Shown here: positions 27,607-39,626 of the stretch, one piece after another | Position numbering within the stretch: the first letter of the stretch is position 1 | Layout of the letters: each line of letters opens with the position of its first letter | Assembly (NCBI GenBank): GCA_033344815.1 | Contig: JAWPMR010000001.1 | Coordinates: 4,140,136-4,204,135, forward strand | Reading direction: 5' to 3' | Origin: Paracoccaceae bacterium | Lineage (GTDB): Bacteria; Pseudomonadota; Alphaproteobacteria; Rhodobacterales; Rhodobacteraceae | Length of the DNA: 64,000 nucleotides | Translations under genes and position numbers: made by a program | Notes under the pieces: model-generated | Database searches by the model: none | Told to the model about the DNA's origin: nothing | The model's input: only the letters and a program-made list of their open reading frames with translations

Positions 27607-28380
27607 TTAGAATGCATCCTTTCGGGCGCGGATTTCGGCAAAGACCTGAGCATCTGTTGCGTCTGGCATGTCCAGACGGGTTCGAATGTCAGCGTTGGAG
27701 GCGCGTAAAAATGGATTTGTGGCCATTTCGAGCGCCAGGGTTGAGGGAACGGTGGGATTGCCAGCGGACCGGGCCGCAACAATCCTCTCACTCCGCGATA
27801 TAAGGTCGGGATTATCAGGATCAATGGTTAACGCAAACTTAGCGTTGGACGCGGTATATTCATGTCCAGAGCAAACAATTGTGTCAGGGGGCAAAGCCGC
27901 GAGCCTGGAAAGGCTTTGCCACATCTGATCCGGCGTCCCTTCAAACAGGCGACCACATCCCAATGCCATGAGGCTGTCAGCCGTGAACACAGCTGATGCA
28001 TCCGCCAGATAAAACGCGATGTGGCCGAGGGTGTGCCCCGATACATCCATGACCTGAACCGTGAGACCTGCGAAATCAAATGTCTCCCCATCCTTCAAAG
28101 CATGGTCCAGCGCGGGCAGGCGATGCGCATCCGCGGCAGCGCCGGTCACGCGGGCCTGATGATCTTCCAGCACGCGGGCGAGACCCTGCACGTGATCGGC
28201 ATGATGATGCGTGATCCAAACCTCGCTCAGCGACCAGCCCCGCGCTGCCAACACCTCCAGAATGGGCGCGGCGTCGGGGATATCCACGAGTGCGGTCTGC
28301 CCGGTGCCTGTGTCATGGATCAGGAACGCATAGTTATCTGACAAACAGGGAACAGTTACGATCTCGACGGGCATGGTCAT
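27607..28380 (-). CDS. gloB: Hydroxyacylglutathione hydrolase (glyoxalase II)
   Basis: A 257-residue metallo-beta-lactamase-fold hydrolase that splits S-lactoylglutathione to lactate and glutathione. The metal motif THHHADH is at residues 57-63, with VSGHTLGHI and GCGRLFEG further on, and CSGHEYTASNAKFA near the C-terminal glutathione-binding domain. Translation may start at 28380 or at the second ATG (28374), which has the better ribosome-binding-site spacing. It is divergent from a methyltransferase gene 56 bp away. Confidence 0.93.
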   Translation of the reverse strand: MTMPVEIVTVPCLSDNYAFLIHDTGTGQTALVDIPDAAPILEVLAARGWSLSEVWITHHHADHVQGLARVLEDHQARVTGAAADAHRLPALDHALKDGETFDFAGLTVQVMDVSGHTLGHIAFYLADASAVFTADSLMALGCGRLFEGTPDQMWQSLSRLAALPPDTIVCSGHEYTASNAKFALTIDPDNPDLISRSERIVAARSAGNPTVPSTLALEMATNPFLRASNADIRTRLDMPDATDAQVFAEIRARKDAF

Positions 28381-28436
28381 TTACCTTCACTTTTGCAAAA
28401 CTGCGCACAGAGTGACCGATACCGAGGCTGGCCGCA

Positions 28437-29171
28437 ATGCATCTGGACGTTCAGGACCTGCGTAATTTCTACTACCGCTCGGCTTTGGGGCGCGCGGCAC
28501 AGGCCAGCCTGCAAAACCGCATGCGCGAGATATGGCAAGAGGCCAAGGGCCAGACGGTTGTGGGATTTGGTTTCGCCGCCCCGCTCCTGCGTCCGTATCT
28601 GACGGATGCGCGCCGCGTCATCGCGCTGATGCCCGGACCACAGGGTGTGATGCCCTGGCCGCCGGGCAAGCCAAATGTGTCTGTGCTGACCGAGGAAACG
28701 CGATGGCCGCTGGAAACCGGACATGTGGACAAGCTGGTATTGCTGCACGGGCTGGAAACATCTGAGCGCCCCTCGGAGCTTCTGGAAGAATGCTGGCGCG
28801 TGCTGGGACCGGGGGGGCGCGCGCTGTTTATTGTTCCCAACCGCGCGGGCCTGTGGGCGCGTCGGGATCGCACGCCCTTTGGCTATGGGCGCCCGTATTC
28901 CCCGGGCCAGTTGGAAACGCAATTGCGCAAACACCAGTTTTTACCGGAACGCCACGCCGGGGCGCTCTACCAAGTGCCCTCAAAACAGAAACTTTGGATG
29001 AAAACCGGCGCGGCCTTTGAAAAATTCGGACGGCGCGTGCCGACGATGATGGCAGGTGGCGCTTTCATGGTGGAGGCGACGAAACTGGTCTACCCACCCA
29101 AAGGCAAGGTCGAACCGACCCGCAAATTGCGCCCGAGTGCCGTACTGGAACCAGCGGTCAAGCCAATTTGA
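28437..29171 (+). CDS. Class I SAM-dependent methyltransferase domain protein
   Basis: This 244-residue protein has a weak SAM motif I ([16 protein letters not shown]) and a clear post-motif core, [39 protein letters not shown], matching the methyltransferase type 11 fold. The usual GxGxG loop is degraded, so activity is uncertain. The gene is paired head-to-head with gloB, an arrangement I associate with alphaproteobacteria, which may mean a shared promoter. Substrate unknown. Confidence 0.8.
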   Translation: MHLDVQDLRNFYYRSALGRAAQASLQNRMREIWQEAKGQTVVGFGFAAPLLRPYLTDARRVIALMPGPQGVMPWPPGKPNVSVLTEETRWPLETGHVDKLVLLHGLETSERPSELLEECWRVLGPGGRALFIVPNRAGLWARRDRTPFGYGRPYSPGQLETQLRKHQFLPERHAGALYQVPSKQKLWMKTGAAFEKFGRRVPTMMAGGAFMVEATKLVYPPKGKVEPTRKLRPSAVLEPAVKPI

Positions 29172-29486
29172 GCAGCGCATCCCCGACTTTCACACCCACC
29201 AGATGACTGCAAATGCCACATTTTGCCGCTTGGGAATCGCAAAATCGCGCGTTAATCGTGCCAAATCTCAACTTTTCTGAACGGTAAAACCGTCGCACCA
29301 AAGCCAAGTGCCTGAAATCAAAAAGAAAGGCGCTAAAACAGAGTTCACTATCTCATGTTGCGGGGTGTGATCCTCTCTGCTACATCACCGCTGATTTCGA
29401 CGTCTTGAGTAAATTCAAGCCGCGCCAACACTCCCGGTGACGCGACTCTTTCGCATACCCGGGGCCAGAACATCGGAAGGGTGGAC
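29172..29486. promoter_or_regulatory. ATP synthase operon upstream region
   Basis: No gene is supported in these 315 bp. The region should hold the atpHAGDC promoter and leader. A small palindrome CTTGA-GTAAAT-TCAAG lies at 29404-29419, about 70 bp before atpH. I cannot place a convincing -10/-35 pair. Confidence 0.4.
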
Positions 29487-30047
29487 GTGTCAGAACCAGC
29501 TTCGATTTCCACAAGCATTGCCGGGCGCTATGCCACGGCGGTCTATGAAATTGCCAAGGACGGCAAGGCTGTTGAAAAGCTGGAGGCTGATCTTGATGCC
29601 CTGAGCGCGGCCCTTGCAGAGAGCGACGACTTTCGCGCGCTGATCCATTCACCGATCTATTCGCGGGACGCGCAGGGTGCTGCCATTGCCGCCATCGCCC
29701 AGAAAATGGGTCTGTCGGACACTGTCGCCAATACGCTGGCCTTGATGGCGCAAAACCGTCGCCTGTTTGTGCTGCCGCAACTGGTCTCTACGCTGCGCGA
29801 CATCATCGCTACTGAAAAGGGTGAGGTCACGGCCGATGTCACCTCCGCAAAGGCATTGACCAAAACGCAGTCCGAAAAGCTCGCCAAATCACTAAAGGCC
29901 TCTACAGGCAAAACCGTAACACTCAATGCGACCGTGGATGAAAGCCTCATCGGCGGTCTGATTGTCAAAGTGGGTTCGCGCATGATCGACACGTCGATCC
30001 GTGCGAAACTGAATTCCCTCCAGAATGCAATGAAAGAGGTCGGATAA
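29487..30047 (+). CDS. atpH: F1 ATP synthase delta subunit
   Basis: A 186-residue subunit of the F1 stator stalk joining alpha subunits to the b subunits. It contains [14 protein letters not shown] near the N-terminus and the C-terminal signature [29 protein letters not shown] at 29487 is chosen over GTG at 29481 because GGAAGG then has the right spacing. First gene of atpHAGDC; atpA follows immediately. Confidence 0.95.
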   Translation: MSEPASISTSIAGRYATAVYEIAKDGKAVEKLEADLDALSAALAESDDFRALIHSPIYSRDAQGAAIAAIAQKMGLSDTVANTLALMAQNRRLFVLPQLVSTLRDIIATEKGEVTADVTSAKALTKTQSEKLAKSLKASTGKTVTLNATVDESLIGGLIVKVGSRMIDTSIRAKLNSLQNAMKEVG

Positions 30048-31586
30048 ATGGGTATCCAAGCAGCAGAAATTTCTGCGATCCTGAAGGACCAGATCAAGAA
30101 TTTCGGTCAAGAAGCCGAAGTGGCCGAAGTCGGCCGTGTGCTTTCCGTCGGTGACGGTATTGCGCGTGTCTATGGTCTGGACAATGTTCAAGCCGGTGAA
30201 ATGGTCGAATTCCCCGGTGGAATTCAGGGCATGGCGCTGAACCTTGAATCCGACAACGTCGGTGTGGTTATTTTCGGCTCTGACCGGGACATCAAAGAAG
30301 GCGACACCGTCAAGCGCACGAACTCCATCGTGTCCGTGCCAACAGGTGACGAACTGCTGGGCCGTGTTGTGGATGGTTTGGGTAACCCGATTGACGGCAA
30401 GGGGCCGATTGGCGCGAAAACCTCTTCTGTTGCGGACGTCAAAGCGCCGGGCATTATCCCGCGTAAATCCGTGCATGAGCCAATGGCGACCGGCCTGAAA
30501 TCCGTGGATGCGATGATCCCGATTGGCCGTGGCCAGCGCGAATTGATCATTGGCGACCGTCAGACCGGTAAAACCGCTGTGGCGCTTGACTCCATCCTGA
30601 ACCAGAAGTCGATCAACGATGCGGCAGGCGATGATGAGGGCAAAAAGCTCTATTGTGTCTATGTTGCGATCGGCCAGAAGCGTTCGACCGTTGCTCAGCT
30701 TGTGAAAAAGCTCGAAGAAACCGGCGCGATTGAATATTCCATCGTTGTGGCCGCAACGGCGTCCGAGCCTGCACCGATGCAGTTCCTTGCACCTTACTCC
30801 GCGACCGCGATGGCCGAGCATTTCCGCGACAACGGCCGCCACGCGCTGATCATCTATGATGATCTTTCCAAACAGGCCGTGTCCTATCGTCAGATGTCCC
30901 TGCTTCTGCGTCGCCCACCGGGCCGTGAAGCCTATCCAGGTGACGTTTTCTATCTCCACTCCCGTTTGCTGGAACGCTCCGCGAAACTGGGTGATGACGC
31001 CGGTAACGGTTCTTTGACGGCGCTGCCGATCATTGAAACCCAAGGCGGCGACGTTTCGGCCTTTATTCCGACAAACGTGATTTCGATTACGGATGGTCAG
31101 ATCTTCCTTGAAACCGAACTCTTCTACCAAGGTATCCGCCCTGCGGTGAACACTGGTCTGTCGGTGAGCCGTGTTGGCTCCTCGGCTCAGACCAAGGCGA
31201 TGTCGTCGGTCGCGGGTCCGGTGAAACTGTCCCTCGCGCAGTACCGCGAAATGGCGGCCTTTGCGCAGTTTGGCTCCGACCTTGATGCCTCCACACAGCA
31301 ATTGCTGGCCCGTGGTGCGCGTCTTACCGAGTTGATGAAACAGCCACAGTACTCGCCCCTGACCAACGCGGAAATCGTCTGCGTGATTTTTGCAGGAACA
31401 AACGGCTTCCTCGACAAGGTCGACGTCAAGGACGTGGGTCGTTTCGAGGCGGGCATGCTGGCGCATCTGCGTTCCAAGCATCAGCCGCTGCTGGATGACA
31501 TCACCAACAATGACCGCAAGGTGAAAGACGAGCTGGCCGACAGCATCAAGGCCGCGATCACTGAATTCTCCGCTGATTTCGCTTAA
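30048..31586 (+). CDS. atpA: F1 ATP synthase alpha subunit
   Basis: A 512-residue non-catalytic nucleotide-binding subunit. The Walker A motif is GDRQTGKT (about 170-177) and the signature [17 protein letters not shown] is present at about 365. The start follows the atpH stop with no gap, indicating coupled translation. The large antisense frame of 529 codons opposite it is a codon-bias artefact. Confidence 0.98.
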   Translation: MGIQAAEISAILKDQIKNFGQEAEVAEVGRVLSVGDGIARVYGLDNVQAGEMVEFPGGIQGMALNLESDNVGVVIFGSDRDIKEGDTVKRTNSIVSVPTGDELLGRVVDGLGNPIDGKGPIGAKTSSVADVKAPGIIPRKSVHEPMATGLKSVDAMIPIGRGQRELIIGDRQTGKTAVALDSILNQKSINDAAGDDEGKKLYCVYVAIGQKRSTVAQLVKKLEETGAIEYSIVVAATASEPAPMQFLAPYSATAMAEHFRDNGRHALIIYDDLSKQAVSYRQMSLLLRRPPGREAYPGDVFYLHSRLLERSAKLGDDAGNGSLTALPIIETQGGDVSAFIPTNVISITDGQIFLETELFYQGIRPAVNTGLSVSRVGSSAQTKAMSSVAGPVKLSLAQYREMAAFAQFGSDLDASTQQLLARGARLTELMKQPQYSPLTNAEIVCVIFAGTNGFLDKVDVKDVGRFEAGMLAHLRSKHQPLLDDITNNDRKVKDELADSIKAAITEFSADFA

Positions 31587-31597
31587 GAGGTAGGCCC

Positions 31598-33917
<2,320 letters not shown>

Positions 33918-33929
33918 GGAGCCCGTAAC

Positions 33930-34346
33930 ATGGCAGATACGACGCAATTTGATCTGGTCTCGCCCGAACGGCGGCTTGCCTCTGCGCAGGTCGTATCGGT
34001 CCAGATTCCAGGCGCTGATGGCGACATGACAGCGATGGCGGGCCACGCGCCCACCATCACGACCCTGCGTCCCGGCATTCTGAGCACGGAGGGTCCTGAT
34101 GGCACATCCGAGTTTGTGGTGACGGGCGGGTTTGCTGAAATCACCGCTGCGGGTGTCACGGTGCTGGCCGAACGCGCCATGCCGCGCAGCGAGGTCACAT
34201 CAGATCATCTGGCCGATCTGGTGAAAGAAGCCGAAGAAGCCCTCGCGAACGCCAAATCAACCTTTGTCAACGAACCTGGCCCCGTGGATGACGCCGCCAA
34301 ACTGCTCGCCGACATGGTCGCCGTTGGGGATCACATCCGCGTTTAA
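33930..34346 (+). CDS. atpC: F1 ATP synthase epsilon subunit
   Basis: A 138-residue subunit with the N-terminal beta-sandwich ([37 protein letters not shown]) and a shortened C-terminal helical part. Last gene of the operon; a terminator follows. F0 genes are not in the window, as expected for Rhodobacterales, where F1 and F0 are in separate operons. Confidence 0.94.
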   Translation: MADTTQFDLVSPERRLASAQVVSVQIPGADGDMTAMAGHAPTITTLRPGILSTEGPDGTSEFVVTGGFAEITAAGVTVLAERAMPRSEVTSDHLADLVKEAEEALANAKSTFVNEPGPVDDAAKLLADMVAVGDHIRV

Positions 34347-34372
34347 GGCTTCGCGTCAAACAACACTTTTAG

Positions 34373-34400
34373 AAACGGCGCCGCCTGCGGTGCCGTTTTT
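34373..34400 (+). terminator. Terminator of the atpHAGDC operon
   Basis: AAACGGCGCC and GGTGCCGTTT form a 10-bp stem (one G-T pair) around a 6-base loop, followed by TT, 26 bp after the atpC stop. Confidence 0.85.
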
Positions 34401-34497
34401 CGTTTATACCTAACATCTGCACTGGTGCGGAACGCTCTGGCCGTTGTGTCGCAAATCTCATCTTGCGCTGAGGCATTGAGGGTTTTTTCATCTTCTC

Positions 34498-35349
34498 ATG
34501 ACACCACAACAGCAAGTCAAAAACGCGGTGGCAATGACAATGAAATTTTCCATGCAACGCGCCCTTCAGGCGGCTTTTGCGTCTTTCCTGCTGGCGATCC
34601 TGACCATCACCCAGACTGCAGAGGCGCAGCAGGCGGATACGGCGGGCAGGCTTGCGATCCAGACAATTCCCTTCCCTGCCGGGGTGGCCCGGGCGGGTGG
34701 CAATGTCAGCTATACCGCGCCGGATTTCGCGGAGCTCCGGCGGACCGTCACCTACGAAGGGCAGGCGCGCAACTACTACATCTATGCGCCGCAATCGTCG
34801 GCAAGCGCACCGCGCCAGGCCATCGTCCTGCTGCACGGCGCGCAACGGTCCGGGCGCTCGATGATTGATATGTGGCTGAGGACCGCAAACCGCCACAACA
34901 TTATCCTGATTGCGCCGGATTCTTTTGGGCCGAGTTGGTCCCCTGCGGAAGATCACCCGAATTTCCTGATCACGGCGCTGCGCGACGCCCATACGCAAGC
35001 GCCGATCCAGCCCGAGCAGGTCTACTTGTTTGGTCATTCAGCCGGCGGTATCCTCGCAACCCTCTATGCGAACCGCCTTGGCACGCCCTGGAGGGCCATC
35101 GCAACGCATGCCGGGGTGCTGGATGCCGAGCAGGTTGTACCAGCACAGGTAGCGCCTCCGATGCGCCATTACATTGGCTTGAATGATCATCTGTTCTCCG
35201 GTCGCGCGGCGCAATCAACGGCGCAAGCCCTGTCCGAGGCCGGGCATGATGTTGATCTTGTGATGATCACAAGCCACACCCATTGGTATTATGATATTGG
35301 CCCGCATCTGAGCGAGGAGATCTGGAAATATTGGCAGGGGCTCGACTGA
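34498..35349 (+). CDS. Exported alpha/beta-hydrolase, PHB depolymerase/LpqC-like esterase
   Basis: A 283-residue protein with an N-terminal signal peptide and an esterase domain. The opening strand motif IVLLHGAQRSGRSM forms the oxyanion region, and the nucleophile Ser181 lies in GHSAGG. A late His in SHTHWYYD is the likely triad His. This pattern fits the LpqC/poly(3-hydroxybutyrate) depolymerase family acting outside the cytoplasm. The start is uncertain among four ATGs (34498, 34534, 34540, 34552); 34540 puts the positive n-region at the front. It follows the atp terminator by 97 bp. Confidence 0.82.
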   Translation: MTPQQQVKNAVAMTMKFSMQRALQAAFASFLLAILTITQTAEAQQADTAGRLAIQTIPFPAGVARAGGNVSYTAPDFAELRRTVTYEGQARNYYIYAPQSSASAPRQAIVLLHGAQRSGRSMIDMWLRTANRHNIILIAPDSFGPSWSPAEDHPNFLITALRDAHTQAPIQPEQVYLFGHSAGGILATLYANRLGTPWRAIATHAGVLDAEQVVPAQVAPPMRHYIGLNDHLFSGRAAQSTAQALSEAGHDVDLVMITSHTHWYYDIGPHLSEEIWKYWQGLD

Positions 35350-35475
35350 AGTCGCGCAAGGTTTCCAAACGTACTCTCTCGGTGGACTTTCCACAGTGAT
35401 TATGCAAAAAGCATCTGATGCGGGGTGACTAAGTATCGCCCTTGCAGCATTAATCTATTTAGAGGGGAGATTTGG

Positions 35476-36177
35476 ATGATCGGCATTTCGAAGATCAAAT
35501 TGATACTGGCAGCCGCAGCGGTCGCCATGGCAGGAACGGCCGGCGTGCACGCAGCACCGCTGAACGGCGATGGCAATCTGCAAAACGGAGTTGTCTTTGG
35601 TTCCGGCAATGCGAACGGGTCTTTCACCGGTGTGAATGAGTTTGGCGTCGAACTCGGTTTGCGCGGAAAACAGCGCTATGATCTGTCCGGCTTACCGCAA
35701 AACATCTTCAATTACGATGGCGATCAGACGTATACCTTTGATCCGGCGCTCTCGAATGCGCCTGCGAACCGGTCCATCTGGAACTTTGAGTTTTCGATAG
35801 ATGTAGGTGATACCGCAGGTGGCACGCTCGGCACCAGCGGCTGGAATTTTGCGCTGGGAATCGATACGGATCCGACCTCCGGTGTGAGCCTCGCATTTGG
35901 CTCGGCGTTTGATCCCTTGTTGTACGGCGATAATGCGGGCGGCCCGTCAGTTGCACAAAATTCGCAGAACCTCGGGTTTGGTTATACTGCTGGAAATCCG
36001 CAAGCCTTTGGCACCTATACCATTAGCCTGTTTGGCACAAACGGGTCGGATCAACTGTCAACGAGCATTGATATCGTTGTCCAGCCCGCTGTCGTTCCGC
36101 TGCCGGCTGGTGTGTTGCTTATGCTGACCGGTCTCGGCGCTTTTGGTCTGGTGGGGCGTCGTCGCAAAGCCGCCTGA
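35476..36177 (+). CDS. Second exported VPLPA-CTERM protein
   Basis: A 233-residue protein. The ATG at 35476 follows GAGGGGAGA, and the resulting signal peptide (KIKLILAAAAVAMAGTAGVHA) is well formed. The body is Gly/Asn/Ser-rich with repeated beta-type segments. The tail is VPLPAGVLLMLTGLGAFGLVGRRRKAA: motif, hydrophobic span and basic end, as at 16330-17058. The two bodies do not look similar to each other, so they share a sorting route rather than a function. Confidence 0.88.
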   Translation: MIGISKIKLILAAAAVAMAGTAGVHAAPLNGDGNLQNGVVFGSGNANGSFTGVNEFGVELGLRGKQRYDLSGLPQNIFNYDGDQTYTFDPALSNAPANRSIWNFEFSIDVGDTAGGTLGTSGWNFALGIDTDPTSGVSLAFGSAFDPLLYGDNAGGPSVAQNSQNLGFGYTAGNPQAFGTYTISLFGTNGSDQLSTSIDIVVQPAVVPLPAGVLLMLTGLGAFGLVGRRRKAA

Positions 36178-36202
36178 ACGCTACAATTGACATGCTTTAC
36201 AA

Positions 36203-36231
36203 GGGGCGCTTCGTTCGGGAGCGCCTTTTTT
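36203..36231 (+). terminator. Terminator of the second VPLPA-CTERM gene
   Basis: GGCGCTTC and GGAGCGCC form a stem around a short loop, followed by TTTTTT, about 30 bp after the stop codon. Confidence 0.87.
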
Positions 36232-36416
36232 GTTGACCCCTGCCAGATGCGCGCTGCTCTACGGTGATCTATTATGTTTATCAAGGGCCAGGATGCATCA
36301 CACTCGTTAGCCCCGCGAAGGTGTGAGATCAGAGAATACGCACCGCGGCGACCCTGTGATGTCGCCTTGCAATAGCGCGGCGGCCGTAAGGCGATAACAC
36401 TGACGTCCACGTGACC

Positions 36417-37892
36417 TTAACTCAGTGCTGATCCATATCCGGCACGACGGCCAAACACGGCACCTGAGGTCAGACCGGACCCGCCGGGATAGCCTGCAAA
36501 AAAGACGCCGCCCACCAATTCGCCGCAGGCAAACAGGCCGGGTATCGCCTGACCCTCTTTTGAAACAACACGCCCCATGTCGTCTACTTTGAGGCCGCCA
36601 TAGGTGAAGGTAATCCCGCCCGTCACCGGGAAAGCGCGAAACGGACCTGTGTCGATTTTCTGCGCCCAGTTGGTCTTGGGCGGGGTCAGCCCATCGGCGC
36701 CTTTGCCATCCAGAGACGTGGGATCAAAAGGCACCGCCTCGTTCACCGCCTCATTATAGGCGGTGAGTGTCTCAAGAGCGGCCGTGCTGTCCACGCCCTC
36801 CATCTGAATCGCCAGCCCCTCAAGCGTGTCCGCTTCGACAAAATGAGCGTCGTGGAAACGGTATTCGCCGTAGAGCAAATCAAAGACCTTGCTGTCAAAA
36901 ACCTGCCACGCAAATTGTCCGGGCTGCTCCAGAATCGCCGCACCATATTGTGCATAGGTGTAATTGCGAAAATTAGCACCCTCATCGACAAACCTTTCCC
37001 CGTTCGCGTTCAGCATCACGCCCAGAAAATAGGAAATCTTGCGATAATTCTTGCGCTCTCCGGGGGGCAGGTCGAGCCCGCCAAAATCCGCCATATGCAA
37101 ATCCATGGGCGTCGCATGACAGCCTGAGTAAAGACCGTATTCTGCGGCACCCGCGCTGATCGCCATCGTCAACCCGTCCCCTGTATTATGCGGTGTGCCT
37201 CGGACTTTTGCCGCTTGCCAGTTTGGACCCATGTATTTGACGCGCATTTCTTCGCTCGCTTCAAACCCGCCGGAGGCCAGAATGACAGCATCCCCAAAAA
37301 TCTCCTCCGCGCCGACGCGCACGCCAATAACGCGTTGGTCCTCCATGATCAGGTCGGTCACAGCCGCGTCATAGCGGACTGTGCCGCCCAGCCGCTCAAC
37401 GGCGGCAAGTTCCATGTCAAAGAGCCCAACACCTTCGTTTTCAGCCGACAACGTCAAGCCGCCCCAAAACACATGGCGTCCATTTTTCTCGAAACTCTGA
37501 CGGCTATAGATTGGCTCAAACTTTACGTCATGCGAGGCCAGCCAACGCATTGTTTCACCTGAGGTATTGATCAAAACCTGTTGCTCCGGGGACAAGGCGC
37601 GGCCATCGTTGAACCCCAAAAGGTCCGCTGCAAATTTTTCGGTGGTATAGGTGCCAAAATCGGTTTTTGGCAGACGCGCATCTGTCGGATCGCGCAACAA
37701 GGGCATCAAATCGTCCGGACCCTCATAGGCGAAGCGCATCGCCCCTGCGGTGTATTTGGTGTTGCCGCCTGCCAATGATCTGTCTGCTTTTTCTAACAGG
37801 GTGACCTGCGCACCTTTTTCAAGCGCGGCAATAGCAGCACAAAGGGCGGCATTGCCGGTTCCCACGATGATGACTGATTTTGACATTGGCAT
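36417..37892 (-). CDS. TcuA-like FAD-dependent dehydrogenase (fumarate reductase/succinate dehydrogenase flavoprotein family)
   Basis: This 491-residue flavoprotein resembles tricarballylate dehydrogenase TcuA. The FAD motif is VIIVGTGNAALCAAIAALEKG, and the family pattern continues with SLAGGNTKYTAGAMR, FRNYTYAQYG and the C-terminal GELVGGVFFAGYPGGSGLTSGAVFG. TcuA oxidises tricarballylate to cis-aconitate. No TcuB-like electron-transfer partner is nearby, so the electron acceptor is unclear. It is divergent from a GntR gene over a palindromic operator, and the neighbouring PrpF and Tct genes support a tricarboxylate substrate. Confidence 0.82.
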   Translation of the reverse strand: MPMSKSVIIVGTGNAALCAAIAALEKGAQVTLLEKADRSLAGGNTKYTAGAMRFAYEGPDDLMPLLRDPTDARLPKTDFGTYTTEKFAADLLGFNDGRALSPEQQVLINTSGETMRWLASHDVKFEPIYSRQSFEKNGRHVFWGGLTLSAENEGVGLFDMELAAVERLGGTVRYDAAVTDLIMEDQRVIGVRVGAEEIFGDAVILASGGFEASEEMRVKYMGPNWQAAKVRGTPHNTGDGLTMAISAGAAEYGLYSGCHATPMDLHMADFGGLDLPPGERKNYRKISYFLGVMLNANGERFVDEGANFRNYTYAQYGAAILEQPGQFAWQVFDSKVFDLLYGEYRFHDAHFVEADTLEGLAIQMEGVDSTAALETLTAYNEAVNEAVPFDPTSLDGKGADGLTPPKTNWAQKIDTGPFRAFPVTGGITFTYGGLKVDDMGRVVSKEGQAIPGLFACGELVGGVFFAGYPGGSGLTSGAVFGRRAGYGSALS

Positions 37893-37909
37893 TTCCTCGT
37901 CCGTAGCAT

Positions 37910-37931
37910 ATTGTATCCAAGCGGATACAAT
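37910..37931. promoter_or_regulatory. Palindromic operator between the TcuA-like and gntR genes
   Basis: ATTGTATCC-AAGC-GGATACAAT is a perfect 9-bp-arm inverted repeat in the 52-bp divergent gap. FCD-type GntR regulators bind short AT-flanked palindromes of this kind, so it is the likely binding site of the adjacent regulator controlling both directions. Confidence 0.75.
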
Positions 37932-37944
37932 TTAAGGTCTTAGA

Positions 37945-38595
37945 ATGTCGGATCAGGATTTGCAAGACATGTCGCAGGGCGAGGCCGCCTATGCACAGCT
38001 CCGGGCAGCGATCCGGGAAGGTCAGTTCCAGCCCGGGGAGCGATTGCGCGAAGTGGATGTGGCCGAGCGCTTGGCGCTGTCCCGCACGCCCGTGCGTGAG
38101 GCGTTGCGCAAACTGGAAAGCGACGGGATCGTCGAACATCGCCCCCGCATTGGTGCCGTGATCCGCACCCTGTCGCGTCCCGAGGTCGTGGAGCTTTATG
38201 AAATGCGCCTCGTGTTGGAACGCACTGCCGCAGAAATGGCGGCAAAACATGCCAGTGTTGCGGAGATTGACGCGCTGGAAGGTTTGAATGCCCAAATTGG
38301 GGCCGCCAGGGATGACGCACAGAGGGCCTCTGCGCTCAATCAGAAATTCCACCACTGTATTTATCTGGCAACGCGCAACCGGTTTTTGCTGGAGTCTGCG
38401 CGCGCATTGAACAATGCGTTGATGCTGCTTGGTCCGACAACGCTGGCCGATGAAGCGCGGATCAAAACGGTTTTTGCCCAACATCAGAACATCATTGCCG
38501 CCCTGCGGGATGGTGATCCGCCGGCGGCTGGAACTGCCGCCGAAACCCACCTTCAAACGTCGTTGCGACATCGGTTGAAAGTCATGCAGGCATGA
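37945..38595 (+). CDS. GntR-family (FCD) transcriptional regulator
   Basis: A 216-residue regulator. The winged helix-turn-helix is at 13-75 (AYAQLRAAIREGQFQPGERL, LSRTPVREALRKLESDGIV). The FCD ligand-binding domain follows, with a metal-site pattern (LNQKFHHCIYLAT and later HQNIIAAL). FCD members usually sense carboxylates. Its stop overlaps the start of the AbrB gene by 4 bp, and it is divergent from the TcuA-like gene, which it probably represses. Confidence 0.9.
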   Translation: MSDQDLQDMSQGEAAYAQLRAAIREGQFQPGERLREVDVAERLALSRTPVREALRKLESDGIVEHRPRIGAVIRTLSRPEVVELYEMRLVLERTAAEMAAKHASVAEIDALEGLNAQIGAARDDAQRASALNQKFHHCIYLATRNRFLLESARALNNALMLLGPTTLADEARIKTVFAQHQNIIAALRDGDPPAAGTAAETHLQTSLRHRLKVMQA

Positions 38596-39626
38596 TGCAG
38601 CATCTCACCGCCTTCGGCACAGCCCTTATCGGCGTGGCCGCATTCAAACTGCTGCATTTGCCACTGCCGTGGCTGTTGGGACCCATTTTTGCCTGCCTGA
38701 TGGCGGCGCTCGCCGGTGTCCCGATGCGCGCGGTCAAACCGCTGAACGAGGCAATGCGCACCATCCTCGGTGTGGCGGTGGGGGCGACTTTTACCACAAC
38801 CCTGCTGGCGTCCATGGTCGGGATGTGGCCGACCCTGTTGATGATCCCGGTGATGACAAGCCTGATTGGTTTGGTGGGGGTTGCGTATTTTCAGCGGCTC
38901 TGGGGATTTGATTTCGCGACAAGCTATTATGGCTCCATGCCGGGCGGGCTTCAGGACATGTTGGTGTTTGGCGAAGAGGCGGGCGGCGATGTGCGCGCGC
39001 TGTCTTTGATCCATGCAACCCGTGTCATGGTCATCGTCGTCGCACTGCCGTTCCTGCTGACGTGGGTATGGGATGCCGATCTCACCAATCCGCCGGGCGC
39101 GCCCGCCGCGACGATCGCAGGGTCACAACTTGCCTTGATGGTCTTCTGCGGGTTGGTTGGATGGCAGGTGGCCAAAAAGCTGGGCATGTTTGGCGCGTCG
39201 ATCCTTGGCCCGCTCCTGTTGGCGGCAGCGCTGGCATTGACGGGCGTGTTGCAACACAGACCCCCGGCCGAAGCGATCTGGGCGGCGCAGTTCTTCATTG
39301 GCATGGGCGTGGGGTGCAAATACGCGGGCGTCACAGCGCAGGAGGTGCGCAGGGATGTGACCGCCGGTCTGGGGTTCTGCGTGATTCTGCTGCTGTTGAC
39401 GGTGGTTTTCGTCGAAGTCATTCATCTCGCCGATCTCGCCCCGCCTTTGGAAACAATCCTTGCTTTTGCGCCGGGTGGGCAGGCCGAATTGACCGTTTTG
39501 GCATTGATCGTCGGGGCCGATATGGCCTTTGTCGTGGCGCATCATGTGTTACGAATCTTCGTGGTCATTCTGGGCGCGCCGCTCTTTGCAAAGCTATTTC
39601 AGGCGCAACAGAAAGTGGGCAAATGA
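38592..39626 (+). CDS. AbrB-family (COG3180-type) membrane protein
   Basis: A 344-residue integral membrane protein with about ten helices in two internal repeats. Each repeat has the family pattern: PLPWLLGPIFACLMAALAG with VGATFTTTLLASM, and FGASILGPLLLAAALALTG with AFAPGGQAELTVLALI. The GSMPGGLQDMLVFGEEAGGD loop is also typical. This is the AbrB/ammonia-monooxygenase-like family, proposed to be permeases. Start could be 38592 or 38595. It overlaps both neighbours by 4 bp. Confidence 0.86.
   Translation: MMQHLTAFGTALIGVAAFKLLHLPLPWLLGPIFACLMAALAGVPMRAVKPLNEAMRTILGVAVGATFTTTLLASMVGMWPTLLMIPVMTSLIGLVGVAYFQRLWGFDFATSYYGSMPGGLQDMLVFGEEAGGDVRALSLIHATRVMVIVVALPFLLTWVWDADLTNPPGAPAATIAGSQLALMVFCGLVGWQVAKKLGMFGASILGPLLLAAALALTGVLQHRPPAEAIWAAQFFIGMGVGCKYAGVTAQEVRRDVTAGLGFCVILLLLTVVFVEVIHLADLAPPLETILAFAPGGQAELTVLALIVGADMAFVVAHHVLRIFVVILGAPLFAKLFQAQQKVGK

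Noticed and set aside
27510..27824. 104-codon frame between clpA and gloB
   Set aside because: It overlaps the gloB 3' end in another frame and has no ribosome binding site or domain.
29892..31481. 529-codon minus-strand frame over atpA
   Set aside because: Pure antisense of the conserved ATP synthase alpha gene; composition (His/Arg-rich) is an artefact of GC-rich codon bias.
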